From SAR324 cluster bacterium (GTDB taxonomy: Bacteria > SAR324 > NAC60-12): a stretch of DNA of 64,000 nt. A model generated the notes under the pieces. That model searched no databases. It was not told where the DNA came from and saw nothing but the letters and a program-made list of their open reading frames with translations. The position numbers and the translations under genes are program-made. Below, in pieces: positions 1-12,900 of this stretch. Position 1 is the first letter of the stretch. Each line of letters opens with the position of its first letter. The DNA lies in NCBI GenBank assembly GCA_028281495.1, contig JANQJU010000029.1, positions 372,001 to 436,000 on the forward strand. The letters run 5' to 3'.

Positions 1-3000
1 AATCTGCCACAAGTCTTCGGGTTCCAGACCGGTAGGCAATTCCTGAATCGTTTGACGCCATCGCTCCACTGTTTCCTGAGCGGATTGAGACAACCAATCC
101 AAGACTTGTGCTTCTGTATGCAGTCGCGCATTGGGAATGCCGCGAACCCCCAGGAGTTCGGGACGCTGCTGTTCCAAATGATGATGCAATTGGGATAAAG
201 TCCCGTGCTGTTGCTCCCAATCCAGCCATTCGGTCGGGGGTGCTGACAGGACCGAGGCACCGTTCACACGCATCAACACTTGATACCGAAACCGAGTCAA
301 CTCGTTGTGTGCCCGGCCTCGTTTGAGTTGCACCTGCACTTGTTGAATCTGCGGCAAATGCGAGCTTAACGCGGAGAAAAAAGCTGGATCAATCAGCAAT
401 TCCTCTTCATCAATCACGTGTTGATGCACTTGCTGTTTCAATTGCTCCCCTGGCAGCATTTCAGAGGCTTGATGCAACTGAATGGAGGCATGATACGCCT
501 GCATCAACGGCTTGGAACGAACATCGCCCACGTACAGGAAACCACCGGGTTTCAAAGCCCGCACCGCTCCTTCCATCACAGAAACCAAATATTCCGCGCT
601 GGGAAAGTACTGCACAATGGAGTTGAGAATGATCACATCATACGATTCCGGATCGATGCCCGTGAAATCATCTGCCGATTGCCGGGTTAAAATCACGTGT
701 TGCAATGCAGGATTCGCTTCTCGGAGTTTGCGGTTTGTCTCAATCGCTTCTTCTGAGTAGTCCGTGCCATGATACCCCACACAATCGGGAGCCAATCGAG
801 ATAGCAGCAACCCCGTACCGCACCCAATTTCCAGTACATGCTGGGGGTGCAACGCCCGAATTTCTGACACCGTATGGGCCACCCATTCTTCCATCTCAGA
901 AACCGGAATGGGCTTTCCCGTATAGCTGCTGTTCCAACCTTTGAGATTCAAGGTCAGCGATTCGAGACTTTCGTCGTTTTCGGAGTTTTGTTTTTCGTAA
1001 GCCGATTGGAACAATGAAAGCCACTGCTCCACATGTTCACTTTGTACGGATCGGTCCGGCAACGCCGGTCGCAGGTAGGCGACCAACCGCTTGTCATTGG
1101 GCGACTCTTCACGAACCAACACCACTGCCTCTTCCACTGCTTCGTGTTGTTTCAGCGTCGTTTCCACTTCGCCCAACTCGATGCGAAACCCTCGAATTTT
1201 GACTTGGTTGTCAATACGCCCCATAAACTCGATATTGCCATCTGGCAAATACCGCACGCGGTCTCCGGTTCGGTACAGGTTTCCCGGTCCAAAAGGGTTT
1301 GGAATGAATCGTTCTGCGGTCAGATCGGGACGGTTCAGATAGCCTTGGGCCACCCCATCCCCTCCGGTATAGAGTTCGCCGGGTACACCAATAGGTACGG
1401 GTTGCTGATATTCATCTAGAATGTAAATCTGCGTGTTCGCAATTGGCTTGCCAATAGGAATGGGAGCGAGATTCGGTTTCCATCCGGAAAGGGGGAAACA
1501 GGAGGTGAAGGTCGTATTTTCAGTGGGACCATAGGCATTGGTCAATCGACAGTGAGGCAAGGCTTTCATTGCCTGTTGCATGTGGGGACGTGAGAGCACT
1601 TCTCCCCCGGTAAACAGTTGACGCACTGGGCGCAAGTCTTCCAATCGTTCATCCACCATCAGATGGAATAAACCGGTCGTGATCCACAAAGTGGAAATTT
1701 TGTATTGCCGGATGACTTGCCCTAAATCGGCCAACGAATAAGGGTGGGGTGGCATGATCACCAGCTTTCCCCCATTGAGCAAGGGTGCCCACAATTCCAA
1801 GGTCGACGCATCAAACGAGACAGGAGCCGAAAGCAAATAGGTTTCTTGGTCACTCATGTCCGCAAAATTGGTGTTTCGAACCAAACGGATCACGTTCCGG
1901 TGGGTCACACAAACGCCTTTGGGCTTCCCAGTCGAACCCGAGGTGTACATGATATAGGCGATCTGTTCTGGTCCCACTGGCTCCAAAGCGGGATGCACAA
2001 CGCCTTGGGGCAATTGAGATAACTCCAAATCCACGCACCACGTTTCTAGGGCATCGGGCAAACGTTTTTGCAAGGATGATTGAGTGAGTACCCATTGAGC
2101 TTCCGTGTCGGAGAGCATGAATTTCAATCGTTCTTCCGGATAATCGATATCCAGAGGAACGTAGGTGCCGCCTGCTTTGAGAATTCCCAGAATGGCAATC
2201 ACCAATTCTGGGGAACGCTCCATACAAAGTCCCACCCGTGTTTCTGTTACGACCCCTCGTCCCCGGAGATAGCTAGCGAGACGATTGACCTGTTCTTGGA
2301 CCTGCCGGTAGCTCAGTTGGCGTCCGGTATGACTGCAAACCAAAGCGAGGGAATCGGGGGTTTGAAACGCCTGCTGATCGAATAATGCCGGGATGCTGGA
2401 ATCACGTGGGTAGTCGCGTTGCGTTTGGTTCCACTCGACGAGCAACTGCTCACGCTCCGAGTCGGTCAGGATTGGAAGTTTGGCAACCGCCTGCGTGGGG
2501 TTGGCGACAATGCTTTCTAACAGGCGCTGAAAATGCTGGGCAAACCGCCGAATGGTAGCCTCATCAAACAAATCGGTGTTGTATTCCCACACCCCGATCA
2601 ATTTTTCCTCATCGTAGAGCGAAAGATGCAGGTCGAATTTCGCGGTTTTGCGTTCTAATTCCAATGGAAGCACCGTGAGTCCGGAAAGCTGCATGGGCGG
2701 GCTGGGGGCATTTTGCAGTGCAAACATGACCTGAAACAACGGCGAATGACTGAGATTGCGTTCCGGTTGTAGGGCTTCGACGAGACGCTCGAACGGAAGA
2801 TCTTGGTGTTCAAAAGCCCCTTGAGTGGTGACTCGTACTTGCTCCAGTACGTCTAAAAAATTGAGATTCCCGGAAAGCTGCGTGCGCAAAGCTAAGCTGT
2901 TCACAAAAAAACCAATCAGCGGTTCGATTTCGCGACGATTGCGATTGGCGATGGCAGAACCGACCACGATGTCTTCTTGACCACTGTGTCGATACAGCAA

Positions 3001-3981
3001 CACATTGAATGCCGCCAGTAGAGTCATGAACAAGGTGGTTCCCGACTGTTGACTCAGTTGTTTCAACTTCCGATTCAACGAAGCTGGAATGGCAACCGTT
3101 TCGGTCGCACCCTGAAAGGTTTCCTCTGGGGGTCGAGGGCGGTCGGTGGGTAAATTCAATAAAGCCGGAGCGCCCGTCAATTGCTCACGCCAGTAATCCA
3201 AATGTTGGTTCAGTAACTCGCCCTGCAATCGTTCCCGTTGCCAGTGAGCGAAGTCGGCGTATTGCACGGATAAATCGGGCAACGCGGAGGGTCGGTTGGT
3301 CGCAAATGCGTCGTACAGGGCGGCGAGTTCTTGAACCACCACACCCATCGACCACCCATCCGCAGCAATATGGTGGATCACAAACAATAGAATGTGTTGT
3401 TGAGGTGCCTGCTTCAGCAGCTTCACTCTCAACATCAAATCCCGCCCCAAATCAAATGGATTCTGGATTTCAGATTCTACAATCCTCTGAACCTCGTCGG
3501 GTTTTCCCTGTAAATCCAGGACGGGCAGGTCCAATGTCATTTCCGTTTGGATCACTTGATACGGTTGGCCTTGTTCACTGGCAAAGGTGGTGCGCAACAC
3601 GGCGTGACGTCGTACCAATTCCTGAAGGCTCTGCTGCAAGGCCGACACATCCAATTGCCCCTCAAGCTGAATCGCTCCTGACATATTATAGGTCGGACTG
3701 AATCCGGCCAGTTGGTCTAAAAACCACAATCGTTGCTGAGCAAATGAAAGGGGGATTCTCCCTTCATGGGAGACAGGGCGAATGGGAGTTTCCTGCTTCT
3801 CATGCTGCACGTGTCCCAAAAATTCCAACAAGGTCGCTTTGCGGGATGTTAGCTCTTGACGAATTTCAGGAGTCACTGCACCCGGTGCGGCCTTCACACG
3901 AAGCCGGTCGCCTTCCACAAAGACTTTGATGCCGTGTTGGCGCAAATGAGACAAGAAATCGACGTCGTTCCAGTTTTTCAT
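1..3981 (-). CDS. NRPS, docking-C-A(N-methyltransferase), 3' end beyond window
   Basis: Non-ribosomal peptide synthetase subunit; 1327 codons are visible and the frame stays open to the left edge. Residues about 1-55 form a TubC-type N-terminal docking domain (GIKVFVEGDRLRVKA). The condensation domain (about 70-510) keeps HHIAADGWS near residue 206. The adenylation domain (about 530-1000) has YTSGSTGKPKG near 680; by alignment to GrsA I read the specificity residues as D-A-L-W-F-G-A-T-F(-K), resembling Val/Leu/Ile-type pockets. A methyltransferase with VLEIGCGTG near 1052 is inserted after A8, the usual place for amino-acid N-methylation. The ATG overlaps the upstream gene's stop as ATGA, so translation is probably coupled. 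It likely adds an N-methyl hydrophobic residue. The carrier domain and any release domain lie outside the window. Confidence 0.93.
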   Translation of the reverse strand, partial: MKNWNDVDFLSHLRQHGIKVFVEGDRLRVKAAPGAVTPEIRQELTSRKATLLEFLGHVQHEKQETPIRPVSHEGRIPLSFAQQRLWFLDQLAGFSPTYNMSGAIQLEGQLDVSALQQSLQELVRRHAVLRTTFASEQGQPYQVIQTEMTLDLPVLDLQGKPDEVQRIVESEIQNPFDLGRDLMLRVKLLKQAPQQHILLFVIHHIAADGWSMGVVVQELAALYDAFATNRPSALPDLSVQYADFAHWQRERLQGELLNQHLDYWREQLTGAPALLNLPTDRPRPPEETFQGATETVAIPASLNRKLKQLSQQSGTTLFMTLLAAFNVLLYRHSGQEDIVVGSAIANRNRREIEPLIGFFVNSLALRTQLSGNLNFLDVLEQVRVTTQGAFEHQDLPFERLVEALQPERNLSHSPLFQVMFALQNAPSPPMQLSGLTVLPLELERKTAKFDLHLSLYDEEKLIGVWEYNTDLFDEATIRRFAQHFQRLLESIVANPTQAVAKLPILTDSEREQLLVEWNQTQRDYPRDSSIPALFDQQAFQTPDSLALVCSHTGRQLSYRQVQEQVNRLASYLRGRGVVTETRVGLCMERSPELVIAILGILKAGGTYVPLDIDYPEERLKFMLSDTEAQWVLTQSSLQKRLPDALETWCVDLELSQLPQGVVHPALEPVGPEQIAYIMYTSGSTGKPKGVCVTHRNVIRLVRNTNFADMSDQETYLLSAPVSFDASTLELWAPLLNGGKLVIMPPHPYSLADLGQVIRQYKISTLWITTGLFHLMVDERLEDLRPVRQLFTGGEVLSRPHMQQAMKALPHCRLTNAYGPTENTTFTSCFPLSGWKPNLAPIPIGKPIANTQIYILDEYQQPVPIGVPGELYTGGDGVAQGYLNRPDLTAERFIPNPFGPGNLYRTGDRVRYLPDGNIEFMGRIDNQVKIRGFRIELGEVETTLKQHEAVEEAVVLVREESPNDKRLVAYLRPALPDRSVQSEHVEQWLSLFQSAYEKQNSENDESLESLTLNLKGWNSSYTGKPIPVSEMEEWVAHTVSEIRALHPQHVLEIGCGTGLLLSRLAPDCVGYHGTDYSEEAIETNRKLREANPALQHVILTRQSADDFTGIDPESYDVIILNSIVQYFPSAEYLVSVMEGAVRALKPGGFLYVGDVRSKPLMQAYHASIQLHQASEMLPGEQLKQQVHQHVIDEEELLIDPAFFSALSSHLPQIQQVQVQLKRGRAHNELTRFRYQVLMRVNGASVLSAPPTEWLDWEQQHGTLSQLHHHLEQQRPELLGVRGIPNARLHTEAQVLDWLSQSAQETVERWRQTIQELPTGLEPEDLWQI

Positions 3982-6900
3982 ATCTCGAACTCCTCTTCCT
4001 GATTGGAAAGATCTTCGCTTTCTGAGTCGGAGGGATCTCCATTTTGTACCCAGAGCAAGGTGTCAATCACCTCGGCCAATCCAGAAAGCATGGGTTTTTC
4101 AAACATATTGCTCAGCGGAAACGGGATGTGGAATGTATCTCGGATGCGTGAAACAACTTGGGTTGCTAACAAGGAATGCCCTCCTAGTTCAAAAAAATCG
4201 TCATGCCGTCCCACCGATTCCAGTCCCAATACGTCTTGCCACACCGTGGCGAGCACTTTTTCGATATCGGTTTGCGGAGCGATGAAATCTTTTTCTGCAA
4301 CATTTCGGCGACGATCCAAGGCCCACTCGGCTTCCTTTGCAATGGCCTGCCGGTCGACTTTGCCATTGGGGTTGAGCGGCCAACGTTCCATCATCACGTA
4401 CGCCGAAGGCATCATGTAGTCGGGCAATTGTCCCTTGGCAAATTCTCGAATTTGCGGAACCAACGTCCGGTTCAATTTACCAAATAAGGGATTGTTCACG
4501 TATTCCTTCCAAGGGAGGCAGGTGGAGGGTAGCGGGGTTTCACATAAAGCGATTCCATTCAAATCAGATCGTTTTTTGAACCACACATCCATCACTTGAG
4601 GGCTTCGGGTCAAAGGCCACGTCACGCAAACGGTGAAAGGCAGCTTTTTTTCCAATTCCCACAGTTCTTCAGGGTCGACCCCTTCCGGTGACCGAGGAAT
4701 CGTATCGCGCCAATCTCCCAAGGTTTGTTCCACTTTTCGGGAAAGCCATTCCAATACTCGTGTTTCCAAGGCGAGCCGTGCATTGGGCACATTGCGGAAG
4801 ACGAGTTCTTCTGCTTGGGTTTCATGAAGGAAACGTTGTAAACGGGGCAAATCCCAATCATCAATTTGCCAATCGGTTTCGGTGACAGGCAGTTTCAACC
4901 CTTCCAAGGCAGGCAAAACACCCTCTTTCTTTTGCAAGACGACTTGATAGCGAAAACGCGTGAGTTCGTTGTGATAACGCCCGCGTTTCAATTGCACTTG
5001 AACTCGGGAAAACACCGGCACATGGGTTGGCAACGCAGCAAAAAATTCAGGACGGACCAAGAGTTCTTCTTCATCCAGCAAATGCTCTCGCAGCTTTTGA
5101 TTCAACTGATCGTGGGTGATGTCATCTGAAGCTTGATACAATTGAACGGAAGCATGGTAAGCCTCCAGCAGATCGTAATTGCGCAGATCCCCCAAATAGA
5201 TGAACCCTCCGGGCCGCAGCAACCGGCTGGCGCCCTCTAGTACCGACAGCAAATACTCAGAGCTGGGAAAGTACTGCACAATGGAGTTGAGAATGATCAC
5301 ATCAAATGACTGGGATTCTAAACCCTCGAAATCATCAGCGGCTTGTTGTGAAATCGTGACGTGATTGAGCGCTGGATTGCTCTGCTTGAGTTGCTGAGTG
5401 GCTTCCACGGCCTCTAAGGAATAATCGGTACCGTGGTAGCGCGTGCAGGTGGGTGCTAATCGAGAAAGCAACAAGCCGGTACCACAACCGATTTCCAACA
5501 CACAGTGGGGTCGCAACGCTTGAATTTCAGCAACGGTGTGATGCACCCATTCTCGCATTTCCTCCGTGGGTATGGGGCGACCCGTATAACTGCTGTGCCA
5601 ACCTTTCAGATTGAGCATGGGATCTTCCGGAGGCTGGTTTTCCTTCGCTTCAGGCTTGCTATAGGCACTCTCAAACAACGACTGCCATTGTTGGACGTGC
5701 TCATTCTGGCTGGTTTTATCTGGAGTTGCCGGGCGGACGTAAGCCACCAATCGTTTATCGCCAGGCTGCTTTTCTTGCACCAGGACTACCGACTCTTCCA
5801 CCAACGGATGCTGCTGAAGCGTGGTTTCCACCTCTCCCAATTCAATGCGGAAACCTCGGACTTTGACCTGATGATCAATACGGCCTAAAAATTCGATTAT
5901 TCCGTCTTGACGGTACCGCACTCGGTCACCTGTTCGATATAACGTGCCCCTGCCAAAGGGATTTGGAATGAATCGCGATTGAGTCAGCTCAGGACGATTG
6001 TGATAGCCTTGTGCTACGCCGTCCCCACCGGCATACAGTTCTCCAGCCACCCCGACGGGTACCGGCTGCTGATATTCATCTAAAATGTAAACCTGGGTGT
6101 TGGCAATCGGTCTGCCGATTGGAACTGACGTTCCTTGTTGATCCCATTCTCGAACCGGGAAACAGCAGGTGAAGGTCGTATTTTCTGTGGGGCCATATCC
6201 GTTGATCAATTGGCAATCGGGGAGCGCCTGCAACACTTTCTGAACATGAGGCACTGACAACACATCTCCTCCTGCCAACAACTGACGCACCGAACGCAAG
6301 TCTTCTAGCCGTTCATCCACCATTTGATGAAACAGCCCCGCAGTCAGCCACAAGGTACTGATTTGGTGCTTGCGGATCACATCGCCTAGTTCTTCCAATG
6401 AGTGCTTTTTCGGGGGTAAAATCACCAAAGTTCCCCCATTGAGTAAAGGTCCCCATAGCTCCAAGGTAGACGCATCAAAAGATATGGGAGCCATCAACAA
6501 AAACACTTCCTCTGGGGAAAATTCTGCAAAATTTGTATTTTGGACCAACCGCACCACGTTGCGATGAGAAACGCAGACCCCTTTGGGTTTCCCGGTCGAA
6601 CCGGACGTGTACATGATGTAAGCCTGATGTTCAGACGTTACTGGAGGAAAATCCAACGAGGCTTTGTTTGAGGAGGCCGTGTCGCTGGCAGACAGCACAG
6701 CACAGTCGCTATCCAAGCAAAACGTGGAAACAGTGTCAGGAAATTTAGAACGAAGGGAGGTTTGCGTGAGGACAAAATCGATCTGCGTGTCCTCCAGCAT
6801 GAAATTCAGCCGTTCTTGAGGATACGCGGGATCAATGGGAACGTATGCGCTTCCTGTTTTCAGGATGGCCAAAATACCAATGACCATTTCAATCGAACGT

Positions 6901-9900
6901 TCGGCACATAGCCCCATTGAGGTGAAAGATGGATACTGTTTACACAACAAGTACTGTGCCAAACGGTTAGATTGCTCGTTTAATTCTGTATAAGAGAGTG
7001 TTTTTCCTGTTTTTTCGCACCGTAACGCAATGGATTTAGGCATGCGTTGGGCCTGTTTTTCAAACAACGAATGAATACATTCATAACGAGAATAATTATG
7101 GGACGTCTGGTTCCAATTAATGAGCAATTTTTGCCTTTCTGCCTCTGAAATCAGCAAAATTTGACCAATTGGTTGTTCTGGTTGGGCTACAATGCTTTCC
7201 AGCATTTGATGAAAATGCCCGGTCATTCGAGCCAGTGTTGATGGCTCAAATAAATCGGTGTTGTATTCCCAGGTTCCGGTCAATTCCTCGGTTTCCCAAA
7301 GAAATAAAATGAGGTCGAATTTGGCAGTATGACGTTCCAAATCCAGGCGTTCTAGAGTCAACCCAGATAGCTCTAGAGGCGGTCGAGGTGCGTTTTGTAA
7401 AGCAAACATGACTTGAAACAAAGGAGCATGGCTCAAATTTCGTTCCGGTTGAAGTTCTTCAACCAATCGTTCGAACGGAAGATCTTGATGTTCAAATGCA
7501 GCTTGAGTGGTGTGCTGCACCTGTTTCAACAATTTGGAAAACGAAGGATTTCCTGAAAGATCCGCTCTCAGTGCCAATGTGTTCACAAAAAAACCAATCA
7601 ATGGTTCAAGTTCTTGTCGGTTGCGGTTGGCAATCGGCGTTCCGACAACCAAATCGGTCTGGCCGCTGTAGCGATAAAGCAACACATCAAAGGCAGCCAT
7701 CAGTGTCATGAACAGGGTTGTGCCATAGTGTTGGCTCAGTTGTTTCAGTTTTTCATGAAGTGAAGCTGACAACGTGAAGGGATGCCTCGCTCCATTGAAA
7801 GTTTCCTGGGGCGGTCTTGGAGAGTCAGTGGGCAGTTCCAACATCGGAGGCGCCCCCCTGAGATGCTCACGCCAATAGGCCAGTTGCCGTTCCAATCGCT
7901 CTCCTTGCAAGTGATGGTATTGCCAGTGGGCAAAGTCAGCATATTGGAGAGTCAATGCGGGCAACGGCGAAGGTTTCCCCTCAACGAATGCAGCATACAA
8001 ATCAGCAGCTTCCTGCACCAAGACTCCCCCCGACCATCCGTCCGAGGCAATGTGATGCATCACAAACAATAAAAGATGCTCTTGCTCGGCGAGTTGAAGT
8101 AGGGTGGCACGAAGCATCACATCCTGGCTCAAATCGAAAGGATGATGAAATACCTCTTGGGATTGTCGTTGAACTTCCATTGCTTGTTCCGACAGAGACA
8201 AGTGCCTCAGATCAATAAGCGGCAATGCAATTGAGGTATGGGGATGGATCACTTGTTTGGGTTGCCCTGCTTCGTCGTGGTAGGTGGTGCGGAGGACTTC
8301 ATGCCGTTCCACAATCGCATTCAGACACTTGAGCAAAGCCCCTACATTCAAATTCCCCGTTAGCTTAAGCGCCGCCGGTTCGTTGTATATTGGACTTGCC
8401 CCCACCAACTGATCCAAAAACCACAGCCGTCGTTGAGCAAACGACAAAGGCAGCGGTTGTTCGCGAGACACTGTTGGTATGACCGAGGAAGAAGAATTTG
8501 TCGGTTGATGTTGCAGGTTGAGCTCAATTTGCAGCGAAAGCTCTTCGACGGTGGGATGCTCAAACATGCTGCGGAGCGGCAACTCGACTTGGAATTCGGT
8601 GAGGATGCGCGAGATCACTTGGGTCGCCAATAACGAATGCCCTCCAATCTCAAAAAAGTTGTCCCAAATGCCGATCTCCGATTCCGATTCGGGGGGATGT
8701 CGCAGTACCACTTCCCAGATTTCAACCACGCGCCGTTGGATTTCAGTTTGCGGAGCCACAAACTCAGATTTTGGCAACCCATCGGGGGAATATTGAGGAT
8801 CGTTTAACAATGCCTTCCGGTCAACTTTTCCGTTGGATGCTAAAGGTAGCGTGTCTAATAAAACAAAAAACCGAGGCACCATGGCCCCAGGCAAACGTTG
8901 CGCTAAAAAGTTTCGCAGTTCGTTGGGAGTGGGATCCTTCGAAGTGGAAGAGAGTTGCTTATGAAGAACCACATAGGCAATCAAATCGGGGGGATCGTCT
9001 GTAGTGGATGGATCGTCTATAGTGGATGGATCGCCTATAGTGGATGGATCGCCCGTAACGGAGTTATCGACCGCAGTGGATTTTGATGGATGCGTTCGAA
9101 GCAACACTCGGCTTTTGGCAACATAGGGATGCGCTTCCAACACCAATTGCACCTCAGAAGGTTCAACACGCACCCCTCGAATTTTTACCTGATCATCACG
9201 GCGTCCCAGGATTTCAATCGAGCCATCAGGACAATACCGGCCTAAATCCCCGGTGTAATAAATCAAATCCTGATCATCCTCTCGGAACGGATTGGGTCGG
9301 AAACATTGTTGGTTGGCCTCATCGTCATTGAAATATCCCAGGGGGCGGAATGGCGTGCGGATCACAATCTCTCCCAATTCACTCACCCCGCAAAGACGGT
9401 CAGACTGAAGCACCCACGCTTCCGTTTCGGGTAAGGGGTGCCCCACCGGTTGAACCCCGTTATCCACGCCTTCAGGTACAAGATAATAACATTTGGTCAT
9501 CGTGGTTTCTGTGGAGCCATACAGGTTGACCACAACGGCCTGCGGAGCCAAGCTTTCTCGCCATTGTTTTACCAATGCCCCGCTGAGCGGTTCCCCTGAG
9601 AAAAAGGTCAATCGGAGATCGGGCCATTCTCCGAGGCCGGATCGATGCAACAACCAATTTTGGGCACGAGAAGGAACCGTATTGAGAATCGAGATCTGAT
9701 GCTGTTGCAACCATTTCAGCATGCGATTTGGCTCCTGCAAAGTCGCTTCCGTAGGCAGGTGTAAGGTGGCTCCACTGATCAACGGTAGAAACACCTCTCG
9801 GAGCAATGCATCAAACGATGGTGCCGTCAATTGGGCCACATGGTCTCTTGGATCCACCTGGAAATGGTCTCGCTGCCAGCACACAAAATGCGAGATCCCT

Positions 9901-12900
9901 TGGTGGCTGCTCAACACGCCTTTAGGCACCCCTGTGGTTCCCGATGTGAAAAAAATTGTTGCCGGAGATTGTGCGCGTATTGCAGGGAGTGGCACGGCTT
10001 TGAAGGCGTCGGGTGGGTTTTGGACTTTCCCAGTTTTCGAGTTCACATTCAGGGTTTCGAACCAGAGTCCCGGCCATTTGTGAGAGTCGCCGTTCACATT
10101 CAACAAAAATCGTGTTTGTGCTGCTTGCAGCATCATTCGTTGCCGGGAAAGCGGGAGACTTGCATCCAGTGTCAGGAACGCCCCTCCGCTTTTCCAAATT
10201 CCCATCATACTCACCACCCAACCGAAGCTGCGCGATCCGTCAATTGCCACCACATCTCCCGGCTTCACACCTTGATGCAGGAGCCATTGGGCCAAGGCTT
10301 CGGATCGTTCATCCAATTCCCCGTAACTCCAATGATTGTCTTCTTGGCATACCGCCGGATGAGCCGGATTGCGTTGAACCCATTCGGCAAATAGCTGGGG
10401 AACGGGAGTGTTGTTCGTTTCCGATAACGCCACCTGGGGTGAGGGGAATCCCCGAACGGGGGTTGCCGGAAATAGAGAAAGGGCTTCAATTTTGTGATCC
10501 GCATGATGAACTGCTTCATTTAGAAGCATCAAGTATTGGTCCAGCATGTGGGCCATGCGGGCTTCGAAAAACAACGCTTTTTGAAACAGCAACTTGAATC
10601 GATACCCGGCTGTTTCCTCATAGACATAAAAGGTCAGCGGAAATTTGGCATCCAACTCGGTTTCTTCCAGTTGTGTGAAAGTGAGATCTGCTGATTGGGC
10701 CGTGACTTCGGGAGTGTTCAAAAGATTCAGCATCACGGAAAATAACGGATGCCCGGTGAGCGAACGTTCGGGATGCAGCTCTTCCACCAACAATTCGAAT
10801 GGTACCGATTGGTGTGCATAGCCTTCTAAGGTCACATCGCGCACCCGTTTCAATAACTCTCGGAAACTTGGATTTCCTGAAAGGTCATTCCGCAACGCAA
10901 GGGTGGTTAAAAAGAATCCAATCAATCCTTCGGTTTCGGCCAACGGACGGCGAGCAACCGGTGTGCCGATCACCAGATCCGTCTCTCCCGTGCAACGCAT
11001 CAACAACACATTCAGCACGGTGAGTAGCACCATGAACGGTGTGACTCCTTCTTCTTTACTAAACCGTTTCAACACCTCACTTTGTTCCAGGGAAAGCTGA
11101 TAGGAAACCGAGGCACCTGTGTGATTGGGTTCGCTCGGAAGGAGAGCATCGGTCGGCAGTTGCAGCTTCGGAAGCGTTCCTCCTAAATGCTCCTTCCAGT
11201 AGGCTAAATGGGAGGTGGGGTCTTGGTGTCGCTGCCAGTGTGCAAAATCCACATATTGTATGGGTAATTCGGGAAGAGGAGACGGACGTTTTTCGGAAAA
11301 AGCCTGATACAGTGTGGTCAATTCATTCATCAACACACTCAAGGACCACCCATCCGAGGCAATGTGATGCATGGTCACCAAAAAGCGATGATCGTCTGAT
11401 GTCAATTTTAACAATTGTGCTCTCAACAGAAGATCTCGACTCAAATCAAAGGGACGTTCGGCTTCGTCACTTGCCAACCGCTGCACGTGGGTTTGTTGTG
11501 CTTCTGCCGACAAGTTACTAAGGTCCACTAGGGGCAATGTGGCTGGGATTGGATTTTGAATGAAGGGCTGAGGATATCCCCCTTCGTTTCGAAAATTCGT
11601 CCGCAACACTTCATGACGACGGACGATTTCCTGAAGGCTTTGTTCCAATGCAGCTACATCCAATGGACCGCTGAGTTTCCAAACTCCTGGAATGTGATAA
11701 GCCGCATTGGCTTGATCCAGTTGATCCAAAAACCATAAGCGTTGCTGACCATAAGAAAGGGGCAATGGACCGGTTCTCGAAATCGGTTGCAACGTGGAAG
11801 CAGTGGCCTCCACCTGAGCTGTTTCTTCAATAAGCGTCGCAAATCTCGCTATCGTGGGATTGGCAAACAATTGATTGATTGGGACCTTCTTTTGGAACAC
11901 TTGACGCACTTGATTGATCAGCCGCACCCCCAACAAGGAATGTCCTCCCAGTTCAAAAAAATTGTCGTGAATGCCGACTTGTGAAAGCTCCAAAACCCCT
12001 TGCCAAATTTTTGCTAAAGCGTGTTCAGTTTCGGTGCGAGGAGGTTCGTAATCGGAGTCGAGATCAGGACGATCATAATCCATCCCAGTGGTGTCTTTTG
12101 CATCGTTGAAAGCTGGTCCTGTCAATGCGGAAGGATCAAGCCGTTGAGCTAACGGAATGGGAGATATCACTATTTGGGCCGCCTCGGCATGAAGCACTCG
12201 GACCAACGCCTCGGCTCCTTCTTCAGGCGCAATTCCATTTGCTTGAAGCTTGGCCATCAACGCTGGCATTTGCTCGGATTCTTTAAAGGCCAACCCTACA
12301 TCACGCCAACCATCCCAGTTGATTGAAACCACATACTGCCCCCGTTGAGTCTGTTCGTGGGCATATGCATCCAACACCGCGTTGGCAGCACAGTAATCCA
12401 CCAATCCGGCAGGACCTATCAGAGCGTTGATCGAAGAGCAGTAAACCAGAAAATCCAATTCCAACGACAGCGTTAGTCGAGATAGTATTGCCGCCCCTTG
12501 GACCTTAGGAGACATCACGCGATGCGCGGCATCTGAGGTTTTGTCTTGCAGCCATGCAGTCTCCACCGTACCTGCCGCGTGGATGATTCCCTGTATTTCT
12601 CCAAACTGGTGTCGGGCTTGTTCGAATGCTTTTTGCATTTGGTTCTCGTCTGCCACATCCGCTTGCAGACACAGCACTTCCGCACCATGACGTTCCATCG
12701 TTTGTAGCTTCCGAATGGTCTGGGAAGTGGGATCACTTGCTGCGTTTTGTTCTAGCCACGATTGCCATTGGTTGCGTTCTGGAAAATCTGAGCGTCCCAT
12801 CAATACCAATCGTGCTTGCACTCGGAGAGCAAGCTCTTCAGCCAATGCCAGACCGATCCCCCCTCGGCCACCGGTAATTAGATACACGCCTCGTTTACGC

